Positions 34,422-47,149 of a DNA stretch of 64,000 nucleotides are shown here, piece after piece; position 1 is the first letter of the stretch, and each line of letters begins with the position of its first letter. The notes below the pieces were generated by a model. That model worked only from the letters and a program-made list of their open reading frames with translations. It had not been told where the DNA came from and searched no databases. Made by a program: the position numbers and the translations under genes. The stretch comes from Rutpela maculata (lineage: Eukaryota; Arthropoda; Insecta; Coleoptera; Cerambycidae): contig OW386293.2 of assembly GCA_936432065.2 (NCBI GenBank), positions 65,365,965 through 65,429,964 on the forward strand. Reading direction: 5' to 3'.

Positions 34422-37400
34422 TTTATTAGAGAATATTATTTAGGTATTATGCAAATCACAACTTACACACTTTTTTATTTATTATGAAAATACCTACTTT
34501 CTGTATATTGTTGCCCTAATCTGGGCACGCTAATATACTAGTTAGGTAAATACTTTAAAACACTTATTATTGGAGAACCAATCAAAACAACTACTCTCCT
34601 AGCTAATACTGACGAAGTATTGAATTACATGATAGGATTCTTAGCATTTTAAAGAAAAAAATATTGAAAATACTTAAATCATTTATTTACATTTAGTCAT
34701 TCACCCTTTTTTTTATTTAATATGAAATTATCTACTTTCTGTATATTGGTACCTTAACCGGTCACGCTAATATACTACTTAGAAAAACATTTAAAACACT
34801 CATTATTGGAAAACCAATCAAAACAACTACTCTTCTAGCTAATACTGACGAAGTATTGAATTACATGATAGGATTCCTGGCATTTTAACGCAAAAAAAAA
34901 AAATATATTGAAAACACTTAAATTATTTATTGAAATTCAGTCATTCACAACAATTATTATTGAACCTTACATTCTATTTCAACTCTAGAAAAGTTGTACA
35001 AGTTTTTTCGAACTCGTTAGTTCTCATCAGTAGAGTATAGAAACATTCATTCATTATTTACAAGCCTATTCTTGATTTATTTTTTGCAATTAATTATTTT
35101 TTATTTATTTGCTTTTATTTTTATTTATTAGAGAATATTATTTAGGTATTATGCAAATCACAACTTACACACTTTTTTATTTATTATGAAAATACCTACT
35201 TTCTGTATATTGTTGCCCTAATCTGGGCACGCTAATATACTAGTTAGGTAAATACTTTAAAACACTTATTATTGGAGAACCAATCAAAACAACTACTCTC
35301 CTAGCTAATACTGACGAAGTATTGAATTACATGATAGGATTCTTAGCATTTTAAAGAAAAAAATATTGAAAATACTTAAATCATTTATTTACATTTAGTC
35401 ATTCACCCTTTTTTTTATTTAATATGAAATTATCTACTTTCTGTATATTGGTACCTTAACCGGTCACGCTAATATACTACTTAGAAAAACATTTAAAACA
35501 CTCATTATTGGAAAAAACCAATCAAAACAACTACTCTTCTAGCTAATACTGACGAAGTATTGAATTACATGATAGGATTCCTGGCATTTTAACGCAAAAA
35601 AAAAAAAAAAATATATTGAAAACACTTAAATTATTTATTGAAATTCAGTCATTCACAACAATTATTATTGAACCTTACATTCTATTTCAACTCTAGAAAA
35701 GTTGTACAAGTTTTTTCGAACTCGTTAGTTCTCATCAGTAGAGTATAGAAACATTCATTCATTATTTACAAGCCTATTCTTGATTTATTTTTTGCAATTA
35801 ATTATTTTTTATTTATTTGCTTTTATTTTTATTTATTAGAGAATATTATTTAGGTATTATGCAAATCACAACTTACACACTTTTTTATTTATTATGAAAA
35901 TACCTACTTTCTGTATATTGTTGCCCTAATCTGGGCACGCTAATATACTAGTTAGGTAAATACTTTAAAACACTTATTATTGGAGAACCAATCAAAACAA
36001 CTACTCTCCTAGCTAATACTGACGAAGTATTGAATTACATGATAGGATTCTTAGCATTTTAAAGAAAAAAATATTGAAAATACTTAAATCATTTATTTAC
36101 ATTTAGTCATTCACCCTTTTTTTTATTTAATATGAAATTATCTACTTTCTGTATATTGGTACCTTAACCGGTCACGCTAATATACTACTTAGAAAAACAT
36201 TTAAAACACTCATTATTGGAAAACCAATCAAAACAACTACTCTTCTAGCTAATACTGACGAAGTATTGAATTACATGATAGGATTCCTGGCATTTTAACG
36301 CAAAAAAAAAAAAAATATATTGAAAACACTTAAATTATTTATTGAAATTCAGTCATTCACAACAATTATTATTGAACCTTACATTCTATTTCAACTCTAG
36401 AAAAGTTGTACAAGTTTTTTCGAACTCGTTAGTTCTCATCAGTAGAGTATAGAAACATTCATTCATTATTTACAAGCCTATTCTTGATTTATTTTTTGCA
36501 ATTAATTATTTTTTATTTATTTGCTTTTATTTTTATTTATTAGAGAATATTATTTAGGTATTATGCAAATCACAACTTACACACTTTTTTATTTATTATG
36601 AAAATACCTACTTTCTGTATATTGTTGCCCTAATCTGGGCACGCTAATATACTAGTTAGGTAAATACTTTAAAACACTTATTATTGGAGAACCAATCAAA
36701 ACAACTACTCTCCTAGCTAATACTGACGAAGTATTGAATTACATGATAGGATTCTTAGCATTTTAAAGAAAAAAATATTGAAAATACTTAAATCATTTAT
36801 TTACATTTAGTCATTCACCCTTTTTTTATTTAATATGAAATTATCTACTTTCTGTATATTGGTACCTTAACCGGTCACGCTAATATACTACTTAGAAAAA
36901 CATTTAAAACACTCATTATTGGAAAACCAATCAAAACAACTACTCTTCTAGCTAATACTGACGAAGTATTGAATTACATGATAGGATTCCTGGCATTTTA
37001 ACGCAAAAAAAAAATATATTGAAAACACTTAAATTATTTATTGAAATTCAGTCATTCACAACAATTATTATTGAACCTTACATTCTATTTCAACTCTAGA
37101 AAAGTTGTACAAGTTTTTTCGAACTCGTTAGTTCTCATCAGTAGAGTATAGAAACATTCATTCATTATTTACAAGCCTATTCTTGATTTATTTTTTGCAA
37201 TTAATTATTTTTTATTTATTTGCTTTTATTTTTATTTATTAGAGAATATTATTTAGGTATTATGCAAATCACAACTTACACACTTTTTTATTTATTATGA
37301 AAATACCTACTTTCTGTATATTGTTGCCCTAATCTGGGCACGCTAATATACTAGTTAGGTAAATACTTTAAAACACTTATTATTGGAGAACCAATCAAAA

Positions 37401-40400
37401 CAACTACTCTCCTAGCTAATACTGACGAAGTATTGAATTACATGATAGGATTCTTAGCATTTTAAAGAAAAAAAATATTGAAAATACTTAAATCATTTAT
37501 TTACATTTAGTCATTCACCCTTTTTTTTATTTAATATGAAATTATCTACTTTCTGTATATTGGTACCTTAACCGGTCACGCTAATATACTACTTAGAAAA
37601 ACATTTAAAACACTCATTATTGGAAAACCAATCAAAACAACTACTCTTCTAGCTAATACTGACGAAGTATTGAATTACATGATAGGATTCCTGGCATTTT
37701 AACGCAAAAAAAAAAAAATATATTGAAAACACTTAAATTATTTATTGAAATTCAGTCATTCACAACAATTATTATTGAACCTTACATTCTATTTCAACTC
37801 TAGAAAAGTTGTACAAGTTTTTTCGAACTCGTTAGTTCTCATCAGTAGAGTATAGAAACATTCATTCATTATTTACAAGCCTATTCTTGATTTATTTTTT
37901 GCAATTAATTATTTTTTATTTATTTGCTTTTATTTTTATTTATTAGAGAATATTATTTAGGTATTATGCAAATCACAACTTACACACTTTTTTATTTATT
38001 ATGAAAATACCTACTTTCTGTATATTGTTGCCCTAATCTGGGCACGCTAATATACTAGTTAGGTAAATACTTTAAAACACTTATTATTGGAGAACCAATC
38101 AAAACAACTACTCTCCTAGCTAATACTGACGAAGTATTGAATTACATGATAGGATTCTTAGCATTTTAAAGAAAAAAATATTGAAAATACTTAAATCATT
38201 TATTTACATTTAGTCATTCACCCTTTTTTTTATTTAATATGAAATTATCTACTTTCTGTATATTGGTACCTTAACCGGTCACGCTAATATACTACTTAGA
38301 AAAACATTTAAAACACTCATTATTGGAAAACCAATCAAAACAACTACTCTTCTAGCTAATACTGACGAAGTATTGAATTACATGATAGGATTCCTGGCAT
38401 TTTAACGCAAAAAAAAAATATATTGAAAACACTTAAATTATTTATTGAAATTCAGTCATTCACAACAATTATTATTGAACCTTACATTCTATTTCAACTC
38501 TAGAAAAGTTGTACAAGTTTTTTCGAACTCGTTAGTTCTCATCAGTAGAGTATAGAAACATTCATTCATTATTTACAAGCCTATTCTTGATTTATTTTTT
38601 GCAATTAATTATTTTTTATTTATTTGCTTTTATTTTTATTTATTAGAGAATATTATTTAGGTATTATGCAAATCACAACTTACACACTTTTTTATTTATT
38701 ATGAAAATACCTACTTTCTGTATATTGTTGCCCTAATCTGGGCACGCTAATATACTAGTTAGGTAAATACTTTAAAACACTTATTATTGGAGAACCAATC
38801 AAAACAACTACTCTCCTAGCTAATACTGACGAAGTATTGAATTACATGATAGGATTCTTAGCATTTTAAAGAAAAAAATATTGAAAATACTTAAATCATT
38901 TATTTACATTTAGTCATTCACCCTTTTTTTTATTTAATATGAAATTATCTACTTTCTGTATATTGGTACCTTAACCGGTCACGCTAATATACTACTTAGA
39001 AAAACATTTAAAACACTCATTATTGGAAAACCAATCAAAACAACTACTCTTCTAGCTAATACTGACGAAGTATTGAATTACATGATAGGATTCCTGGCAT
39101 TTTAACGCAAAAAAAAAAAAAAATATATTGAAAACACTTAAATTATTTATTGAAATTCAGTCATTCACAACAATTATTATTGAACCTTACATTCTATTTC
39201 AACTCTAGAAAAGTTGTACAAGTTTTTTCGAACTCGTTAGTTCTCATCAGTAGAGTATAGAAACATTCATTCATTATTTACAAGCCTATTCTTGATTTAT
39301 TTTTTGCAATTAATTATTTTTTATTTATTTGCTTTTATTTTTATTTATTAGAGAATATTATTTAGGTATTATGCAAATCACAACTTACACACTTTTTTAT
39401 TTATTATGAAAATACCTACTTTCTGTATATTGTTGCCCTAATCTGGGCACGCTAATATACTAGTTAGGTAAATACTTTAAAACACTTATTATTGGAGAAC
39501 CAATCAAAACAACTACTCTCCTAGCTAATACTGACGAAGTATTGAATTACATGATAGGATTCTTAGCATTTTAAAGAAAAAAATATTGAAAATACTTAAA
39601 TCATTTATTTACATTTAGTCATTCACCCTTTTTTTATTTAATATGAAATTATCTACTTTCTGTATATTGGTACCTTAACCGGTCACGCTAATATACTACT
39701 TAGAAAAACATTTAAAACACTCATTATTGGAAAACCAATCAAAACAACTACTCTTCTAGCTAATACTGACGAAGTATTGAATTACATGATAGGATTCCTG
39801 GCATTTTAACGCAAAAAAAAAAAAAAATATATTGAAAACACTTAAATTATTTATTGAAATTCAGTCATTCACAACAATTATTATTGAACCTTACATTCTA
39901 TTTCAACTCTAGAAAAGTTGTACAAGTTTTTTCGAACTCGTTAGTTCTCATCAGTAGAGTATAGAAACATTCATTCATTATTTACAAGCCTATTCTTGAT
40001 TTATTTTTTGCAATTAATTATTTTTTATTTATTTGCTTTTATTTTTATTTATTAGAGAATATTATTTAGGTATTATGCAAATCACAACTTACACACTTTT
40101 TTATTTATTATGAAAATACCTACTTTCTGTATATTGTTGCCCTAATCTGGGCACGCTAATATACTAGTTAGGTAAATACTTTAAAACACTTATTATTGGA
40201 GAACCAATCAAAACAACTACTCTCCTAGCTAATACTGACGAAGTATTGAATTACATGATAGGATTCTTAGCATTTTAAAGAAAAAAATATTGAAAATACT
40301 TAAATCATTTATTTACATTTAGTCATTCACCCTTTTTTTTATTTAATATGAAATTATCTACTTTCTGTATATTGGTACCTTAACCGGTCACGCTAATATA

Positions 40401-43109
40401 CTACTTAGAAAAACATTTAAAACACTCATTATTGGAAAACCAATCAAAACAACTACTCTTCTAGCTAATACTGACGAAGTATTGAATTACATGATAGGAT
40501 TCCTGGCATTTTAACGCAAAAAAAAAAAATATATTGAAAACACTTAAATTATTTATTGAAATTCAGTCATTCACAACAATTATTATTGAACCTTACATTC
40601 TATTTCAACTCTAGAAAAGTTGTACAAGTTTTTTCGAACTCGTTAGTTCTCATCAGTAGAGTATAGAAACATTCATTCATTATTTACAAGCCTATTCTTG
40701 ATTTATTTTTTGCAATTAATTATTTTTTATTTATTTGCTTTTATTTTTATTTATTAGAGAATATTATTTAGGTATTATGCAAATCACAACTTACACACTT
40801 TTTTATTTATTATGAAAATACCTACTTTCTGTATATTGTTGCCCTAATCTGGGCACGCTAATATACTAGTTAGGTAAATACTTTAAAACACTTATTATTG
40901 GAGAACCAATCAAAACAACTACTCTCCTAGCTAATACTGACGAAGTATTGAATTACATGATAGGATTCTTAGCATTTTAAAGAAAAAAATATTGAAAATA
41001 CTTAAATCATTTATTTACATTTAGTCATTCACCCTTTTTTTTATTTAATATGAAATTATCTACTTTCTGTATATTGGTACCTTAACCGGTCACGCTAATA
41101 TACTACTTAGAAAAACATTTAAAACACTCATTATTGGAAAACCAATCAAAACAACTACTCTTCTAGCTAATACTGACGAAGTATTGAATTACATGATAGG
41201 ATTCCTGGCATTTTAACGCAAAAAAAAAATATATTGAAAACACTTAAATTATTTATTGAAATTCAGTCATTCACAACAATTATTATTGAACCTTACATTC
41301 TATTTCAACTCTAGAAAAGTTGTACAAGTTTTTTCGAACTCGTTAGTTCTCATCAGTAGAGTATAGAAACATTCATTCATTATTTACAAGCCTATTCTTG
41401 ATTTATTTTTTGCAATTAATTATTTTTTATTTATTTGCTTTTATTTTTATTTATTAGAGAATATTATTTAGGTATTATGCAAATCACAACTTACACACTT
41501 TTTTATTTATTATGAAAATACCTACTTTCTGTATATTGTTGCCCTAATCTGGGCACGCTAATATACTAGTTAGGTAAATACTTTAAAACACTTATTATTG
41601 GAGAACCAATCAAAACAACTACTCTCCTAGCTAATACTGACGAAGTATTGAATTACATGATAGGATTCTTAGCATTTTAAAGAAAAAAATATTGAAAATA
41701 CTTAAATCATTTATTTACATTTAGTCATTCACCCTTTTTTTTATTTAATATGAAATTATCTACTTTCTGTATATTGGTACCTTAACCGGTCACGCTAATA
41801 TACTACTTAGAAAAACATTTAAAACACTCATTATTGGAAAACCAATCAAAACAACTACTCTTCTAGCTAATACTGACGAAGTATTGAATTACATGATAGG
41901 ATTCCTGGCATTTTAACGCAAAAAAAAAAAATATATTGAAAACACTTAAATTATTTATTGAAATTCAGTCATTCACAACAATTATTATTGAACCTTACAT
42001 TCTATTTCAACTCTAGAAAAGTTGTACAAGTTTTTTCGAACTCGTTAGTTCTCATCAGTAGAGTATAGAAACATTCATTCATTATTTACAAGCCTATTCT
42101 TGATTTATTTTTTGCAATTAATTATTTTTTATTTATTTGCTTTTATTTTTATTTATTAGAGAATATTATTTAGGTATTATGCAAATCACAACTTACACAC
42201 TTTTTTATTTATTATGAAAATACCTACTTTCTGTATATTGTTGCCCTAATCTGGGCACGCTAATATACTAGTTAGGTAAATACTTTAAAACACTTATTAT
42301 TGGAGAACCAATCAAAACAACTACTCTCCTAGCTAATACTGACGAAGTATTGAATTACATGATAGGATTCTTAGCATTTTAAAGAAAAAAATATTGAAAA
42401 TACTTAAATCATTTATTTACATTTAGTCATTCACCCTTTTTTTTATTTAATATGAAATTATCTACTTTCTGTATATTGGTACTTGTACAACTTTTCTAGA
42501 GTTGAAATAGAATGTAAGGTTCAATAATAATTGTTGTGAATGACTGAATTTCAATAAATAATTTAAGTGTTTTCAATATATTTTTTTTTTTTTTTTGCGT
42601 TAAAATGCCAGGAATCCTATCATGTAATTCAATACTTCGTCAGTATTAGCTAGAAGAGTAGTTGTTTTGATTGGTTTTCCAATAATGAGTGTTTTAAATG
42701 TTTTTCTAAGTAGTATATTAGCGTGACCGGTTAAGGTACCAATATACAGAAAGTAGATAATTTCATATTAAATAAAAAAAAGGGTGAATGACTAAATGTA
42801 AATAAATGATTTAAGTATTTTCAATATTTTTTTCTTTAAAATGCTAAGAATCCTATCATGTAATTCAATACTTCGTCAGTATTAGCTAGGAGAGTAGTTG
42901 TTTTGATTGGTTCTCCAATAATAAGTGTTTTAAAGTATTTACCTAACTAGTATATTAGCGTGCCCAGATTAGGGCAACAATATACAGAAAGTAGGTATTT
43001 TCATAATAAATAAAAAAGTGTGTAAGTTGTGATTTGCATAATACCTAAATAATATTCTCTAATAAATAAAAATAAAAGCAAATAAATAAAAAATAATTAA
43101 TTGCAAAAA
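34422..43109 (+). repeat. Composite ~703-bp tandem array, 11.5 units plus inverted terminal unit
   Basis: The anchor GAATATTATTTAGG starts at 34431, 35133, 35841, 36545, 37244, 37948, 38648, 39353, 40057, 40759, 41459 and 42161 (spacing 699-708). Each unit contains two diverged ~238-bp halves, one with TTGCCCTAATCTGGGCACG and one with GTACCTTAACCGGTCACG, plus a ~230-bp AT-rich spacer. It is a higher-order repeat. Units are almost identical apart from the length of one A run (about 9-17). At 42482/42483 the orientation switches, and a last, nearly complete unit runs in reverse to 43109. No coding capacity is seen. Confidence 0.95.
42483..43109 (-). repeat. Inverted terminal unit of the 703-bp array
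   Basis: The forward array breaks off at ATTGGTAC and continues with the reverse complement of the spacer (TTGTACAACTTTTC...), then of the second half, then of the first half. The break lies at a GTAC-containing site in both orientations, so microhomology-mediated joining is possible. Confidence 0.9.
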
Positions 43110-43121
43110 ACTAATAGCCTA
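43110..43121 (+). repeat. 12-bp direct repeat, right border of the 703-bp array
   Basis: ACTAATAGCCTA is identical to 34410-34421. The sequence to its right reads on as the tail of a minus-strand pseudogene. Confidence 0.7.
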
Positions 43122-44345
43122 CCTAATAACTAATGAGCTGATTAATACATTTATTCACTATCAGTTTCGGTTTCGTCATCACCTTCAACATGCATAGAAG
43201 AAGGAGGTGATTTCACTGCTACATTTACATTGAGGCAGGATTTTTGTCACAAGCATCTGCATATGATTCTGTGCAAGAAATACAATTTTTTCTATAATTT
43301 TTTCTTAATTTCTGCCAAATTAAACCTTCAGGAATACATTTTCTAAAATCAATTTAGTCCAAATTTTTGAATGTATCAAATTCCGGAATGTTGGCCATAT
43401 CCAACCAACTTAATATTATTAATAATATTATGCTAAACGGAATATTCGGAATATCCTGTAAATATTGGATTATCATCTTCCTTGGAAGTCTCTATATATG
43501 AATGTAGAATTTCATCTTTTGATGAACATTTTGAGGGCAGTCTTATCTACTGGCCCTTGTTGACTTGATAATTTGAATGTCATCACCGAAATGCATCTTT
43601 AATTTGTCAATTAACTGTCAATTTGTTTTCTCCGAGATCCGCATATATAGTGCATATTGACGAAACAGGATATCCCCTTTGTTTATTCTTTATAAAGCAA
43701 TATTTCAATGTGACCTGTATGTTCTGTATTATTGTTAGAAGAAACCTGAAGATCTGTACCCTTCTTTAATACCCTCCAAGATTTTAAAAAGCATTTCGCG
43801 TGATATTCTATTTCCATAGCAATTATATCATTATATCGCCAATGCGTTTCATAACAGAGCTATCACTTTGGGCTATTATTTTGATCTTACTTTCAATATT
43901 AATAGTCAGCACTTGTGATATATTTTGGTCATTATACAAAACACACATTTATATTAAATATTTCTTTTCGTACTGAAACTGCAGGTTCGGATCCGTAAAC
44001 TTCAGATTCCTCTGTTAGCATTTCCCTTTCATATTTTTGGGGCAGCAATTCAATACTTTTTTACTAATGTAACTACAGTACCACGATGTGTGCCAAATAA
44101 ATAACGTTTTGTCCCCATTTTTAATGTTAGCAATATTTTGACGCAAGTGTTGCTAGATTTACAGATACCTACTGTCCATAATTTGTAACGTTTGCCTTAG
44201 ACTTTTTAACGGCCTATCAGAGCTCTTTACTAAGCTATCAGAAGACTTTCCACAAATTAAACAGTTTTTAACATCTTCTGTTTGTAAAACACGAAATGTT
44301 GACTCTATCTCACTTTTGGATGTTGAACTTCCACTTCGGTCCATT
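43122..44345 (-). pseudogene. Decayed minus-strand gene, possibly N-terminal region of a GCDTTSAF-family protein
   Basis: A 61-codon ORF opens with ATG at 44344 and contains C-L-I-C-G-K, a cysteine pair like those starting proteins of this family. Further downstream, in broken frames, come M-K-R-I-G-D-I and I-A-M-E-I-E-Y-H-A-K-C (around 43805-43860), resembling the family's A-x-E-x-x-Y-H-x-x-C segment. A different-looking segment (I-P-E-G-L-I-W-Q-K-L-R-K) and a final acidic tail E-G-D-D-E-T-E-T-D-S-E with a stop near 43157 follow. Stops and frameshifts are frequent. The family link is tentative; the coding origin is more certain. Confidence 0.45.
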
Positions 44346-44454
44346 TTTAGTTATTTATGGAAAATCAGACTAAAATGATCCCTATATTATGTTCTTTTTA
44401 ATTTTTAATTTTAGAAATTCAACTTATCTGGACACTGAAACTATCCTTTATAGG

Positions 44455-44570
44455 TCCTTTGCACAAGAAGTGTGACACTAATTTTGAGTGACAGAGATGG
44501 CGTCAATGCGGATAGGGACAATCTTACACCAGTGCAGCTCAGTGCTACACTTTTAGTGCAAAGGAATAGA
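44455..44570. repeat. Inverted repeat around CCTTTGCAC
   Basis: GGTCCTTTGCACAAGAAGTG pairs with CACTTTTAGTGCAAAGGAATAGACC-like sequence across a ~60-bp loop containing CACCAGTGCAG. A similar arrangement (GTGCACCAGTGCT...CACTGGTGCAG) lies at 52810-52885 in the THAP-bearing transposon. Confidence 0.55.
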
Positions 44571-44764
44571 CCTTACATGATTAAACTAACAATAGAATAA
44601 CAAACCTATTCCTCAGACATAAAGTTTTTAACGGGAAAGAATTTACTTTTAACTGATAAAACCTCCAACACTTTGGACTTATACTAATATATCCTCTAAT
44701 CTCTATGAGCATATTGAGCATTACTGTGAATGCGTAATAATAAATATACCTATTTAGTCTAAGC

Positions 44765-45065
44765 AGAATGTAAACACTGAAGCGCGCGGGACGCGCAACG
44801 TAAGGGAGGAAGATCGACGGTCGGATGCCGCGATGTAAATAGATCTGCGGATTGTTTTACATTTATTAATTTTCCTAGGCTATCTTACGTCCAAATATTC
44901 TAAAAGTTATACCGTTGTTAGCGGGAAACTACAATATTGTAAGAGAGGTATTTTTCGATTTAAGTGCTCGGTTTCGAAATATCGGTTGTTGAACGCTAAA
45001 ATACAACGAAAAATCACAATTTTTTAAGGTTCTTGAAGCGAGTTACGGACGTCATTTGCATAACT
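44765..45065 (-). repeat. Inverted partner of 32290-32645
   Basis: The reverse complement of this block matches 32290-32645 over most of its length, with TACAATATTGTAG, GCGTTCAAC and CAATCCGCAGATCTA as shared landmarks and scattered indels. Confidence 0.75.
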
Positions 45066-45904
45066 TTCGAAATTTTTTCCACAAAATATTTCATTATAAT
45101 TATAAAGTTAAAGACAACTACTTATTTGCAATGTTCCGGTCATCGTAACAGGGTGCAAACTTGATAAAATATGTCTAATAATTATTAAAATGTTCTCCAA
45201 GGTTTGCATATATATTTCGGAATTTTTTTCAAAAACTTATTGCAAATTTACATTTTTTGTTAATTTAACAATGTTCCGGGGGGCGGAAAGGGTGCAAAGA
45301 CCGGATTCATTATTTTTTCACCTCCTCCAATATTGTCTCAAAGATTAAAGACTCGCAATTTTTCATACTTATTTTGCTTTAATGACTGGCCTAATTTATG
45401 AAGGGAATAATGCGTGGGTTGAATGATAGGGTATGAGTCAGCGTCAGCGTATCCTTCGGGTTCGCGCCTCACAGGTAGAATTTATTTACAACTCATGAAC
45501 CAATTACGAGCTTATACGTATGTTCAATCACGGTCATTCGTGTCTATTTACTACATAGTACTATAAAGACACGAAATAATAATATTTTATCGTTTTTAAA
45601 CGACCGCCCACTGGAGATTCCGTTTCGGTTCCCCTGTCATAAATTTTTTAGGAATTTGTCGAGGCATATCCACACCAAGAAGGAAGACGGCTACATTTTT
45701 TTATCGGTAAATATTACGATTCTGAATAAGTACTCAAAATTGGCGAATAATAATCTCTTCTGCATTTTTTTACAGCCAAAAGAATTGTATACAAAGATAT
45801 ATGCCCGGGAGGGAACTTAAAGTAAACACCGATTAAAGGTCTTATTAACTTTTGTCATAATAGGTTATTTCTCAAAAATACCGATATATCTGGTTTTACT
45901 ACAA
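45066..45904. other. No feature recognised
   Basis: AT-rich noncoding sequence without long ORFs, repeats or RNA-like segments that I can support. Confidence 0.5.
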
Positions 45905-46440
45905 CTACTAAACAACCCGTACATTTTTACATATTTGGATCCTGCTGGCCAAATACATATGATCTGACCCTCATATATTATTTTGATTTTCAAAAAATAT
46001 GGATTTTTTAATTTTTCATTTATTAGTGGAAAAAATCAATTATCAAAGAATTAATTTTTTTAATTATAAATTAAGTACAAAGAGAAGATAAACATTTTGC
46101 GTATTGTTTTTTTCGTAATTTAAAGATCTAATTAAATAACAGATCATCCCATACGAGTTTCATTTAAAAAAATAGTTTTCGTTGAAATACTAATATTGTT
46201 GAACTTAATGAAGAATAAATTTTGTTTAGTGTTAGTATCTGAAGAGATATTTTGAAGGTACTTGCAGACCGATTTTGAACAATTTTGGCAAAATCGGCGC
46301 CTTTTATAATTAAAACTAAAAATTAAGAAATATATATTTTTTGAAAATCAAAAATAATATTTGAAGGTTAGATCATCCGTATTTTGGCCAGCAGAATTCA
46401 AATATGCAAAAACATACAGGTTGTCCCATTTGAAAATTTA
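45905..46440. mobile_element. Foldback MITE-like element, ~535 bp with ~120-bp inverted ends
   Basis: The left end with CCTGCTGGCCAAATACATATG and ATTTTCAAAAAATAT pairs with its complement near the right end (ATTTTTTGAAAATCAAAA and GGCCAGCAGAATTC). The outermost bases resemble CAACC(T/C)GTA(C/T). The interior is noncoding and AT-rich. Confidence 0.65.
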
Positions 46441-46559
46441 ATTTTCGTGTCAATTGCATCGAAACCGGAAGTCGGCCATTTTGGATCTTTACATCATATA
46501 CCTAAATGGAAATTTCATCCCATGTTATTATACCAAATTTGAGAAAAATCCATTCGTCC

Positions 46560-47149
46560 ATTCAAAAGTTAGAAGAGTGTCCCTATCGGCTGAGCGACCA
46601 CCCACCCCTTCAACGGAATTGTCTCAAAATATAATCTAGTTCCAGATGTCGTTATAATACATACGTGTATTAAATTTCAGGTGAATATCTCAATTTAATT
46701 TTATCAGCCCCTTAATAACGGAGGGGTTGAAAAATGTTATAAAAAAATGTGAGGCCTTGACTTCTAGTATATACACCAAATCCACGTTTCTGTACTCTTA
46801 CCAGCTTGCTTTACTTATTTTCCCCTATTTAACCCCCAACACTTCAACGGAAACATCTCAAAATATAATCCAATTACAGATATTGTTATAATACATACAT
46901 GTACCAAATTTCAAGTAAATATCTAAATTTTATTTTATCAACCCTTTTATTAATGGAGTGGGGTTGGTGGGGGATGGAAAATATTATAAAAAAATCTGAG
47001 GCCTCGGCTTCTCGTATATACACCAAATTCCAAATTTTTGTACTCTTACCTGCTTGCTTTACTTATTTTCGTCTATTTACCCCCGAACCCTTCACCGAAT
47101 AAGTTCAAAAAACAATCCAATTCCAGATCTCGTTATAATACATGTACAA
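46560..47149 (+). repeat. ~240-bp tandem repeat, ~2.5 units
   Basis: ACCCTTCAACGGAAT-like blocks occur near 46609, 46844 and 47088. Each is followed by CAAAATATAATC, CGTTATAATACAT and TATACACCAAAT blocks. The same family recurs at about 54440-55050. Noncoding. Confidence 0.7.
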
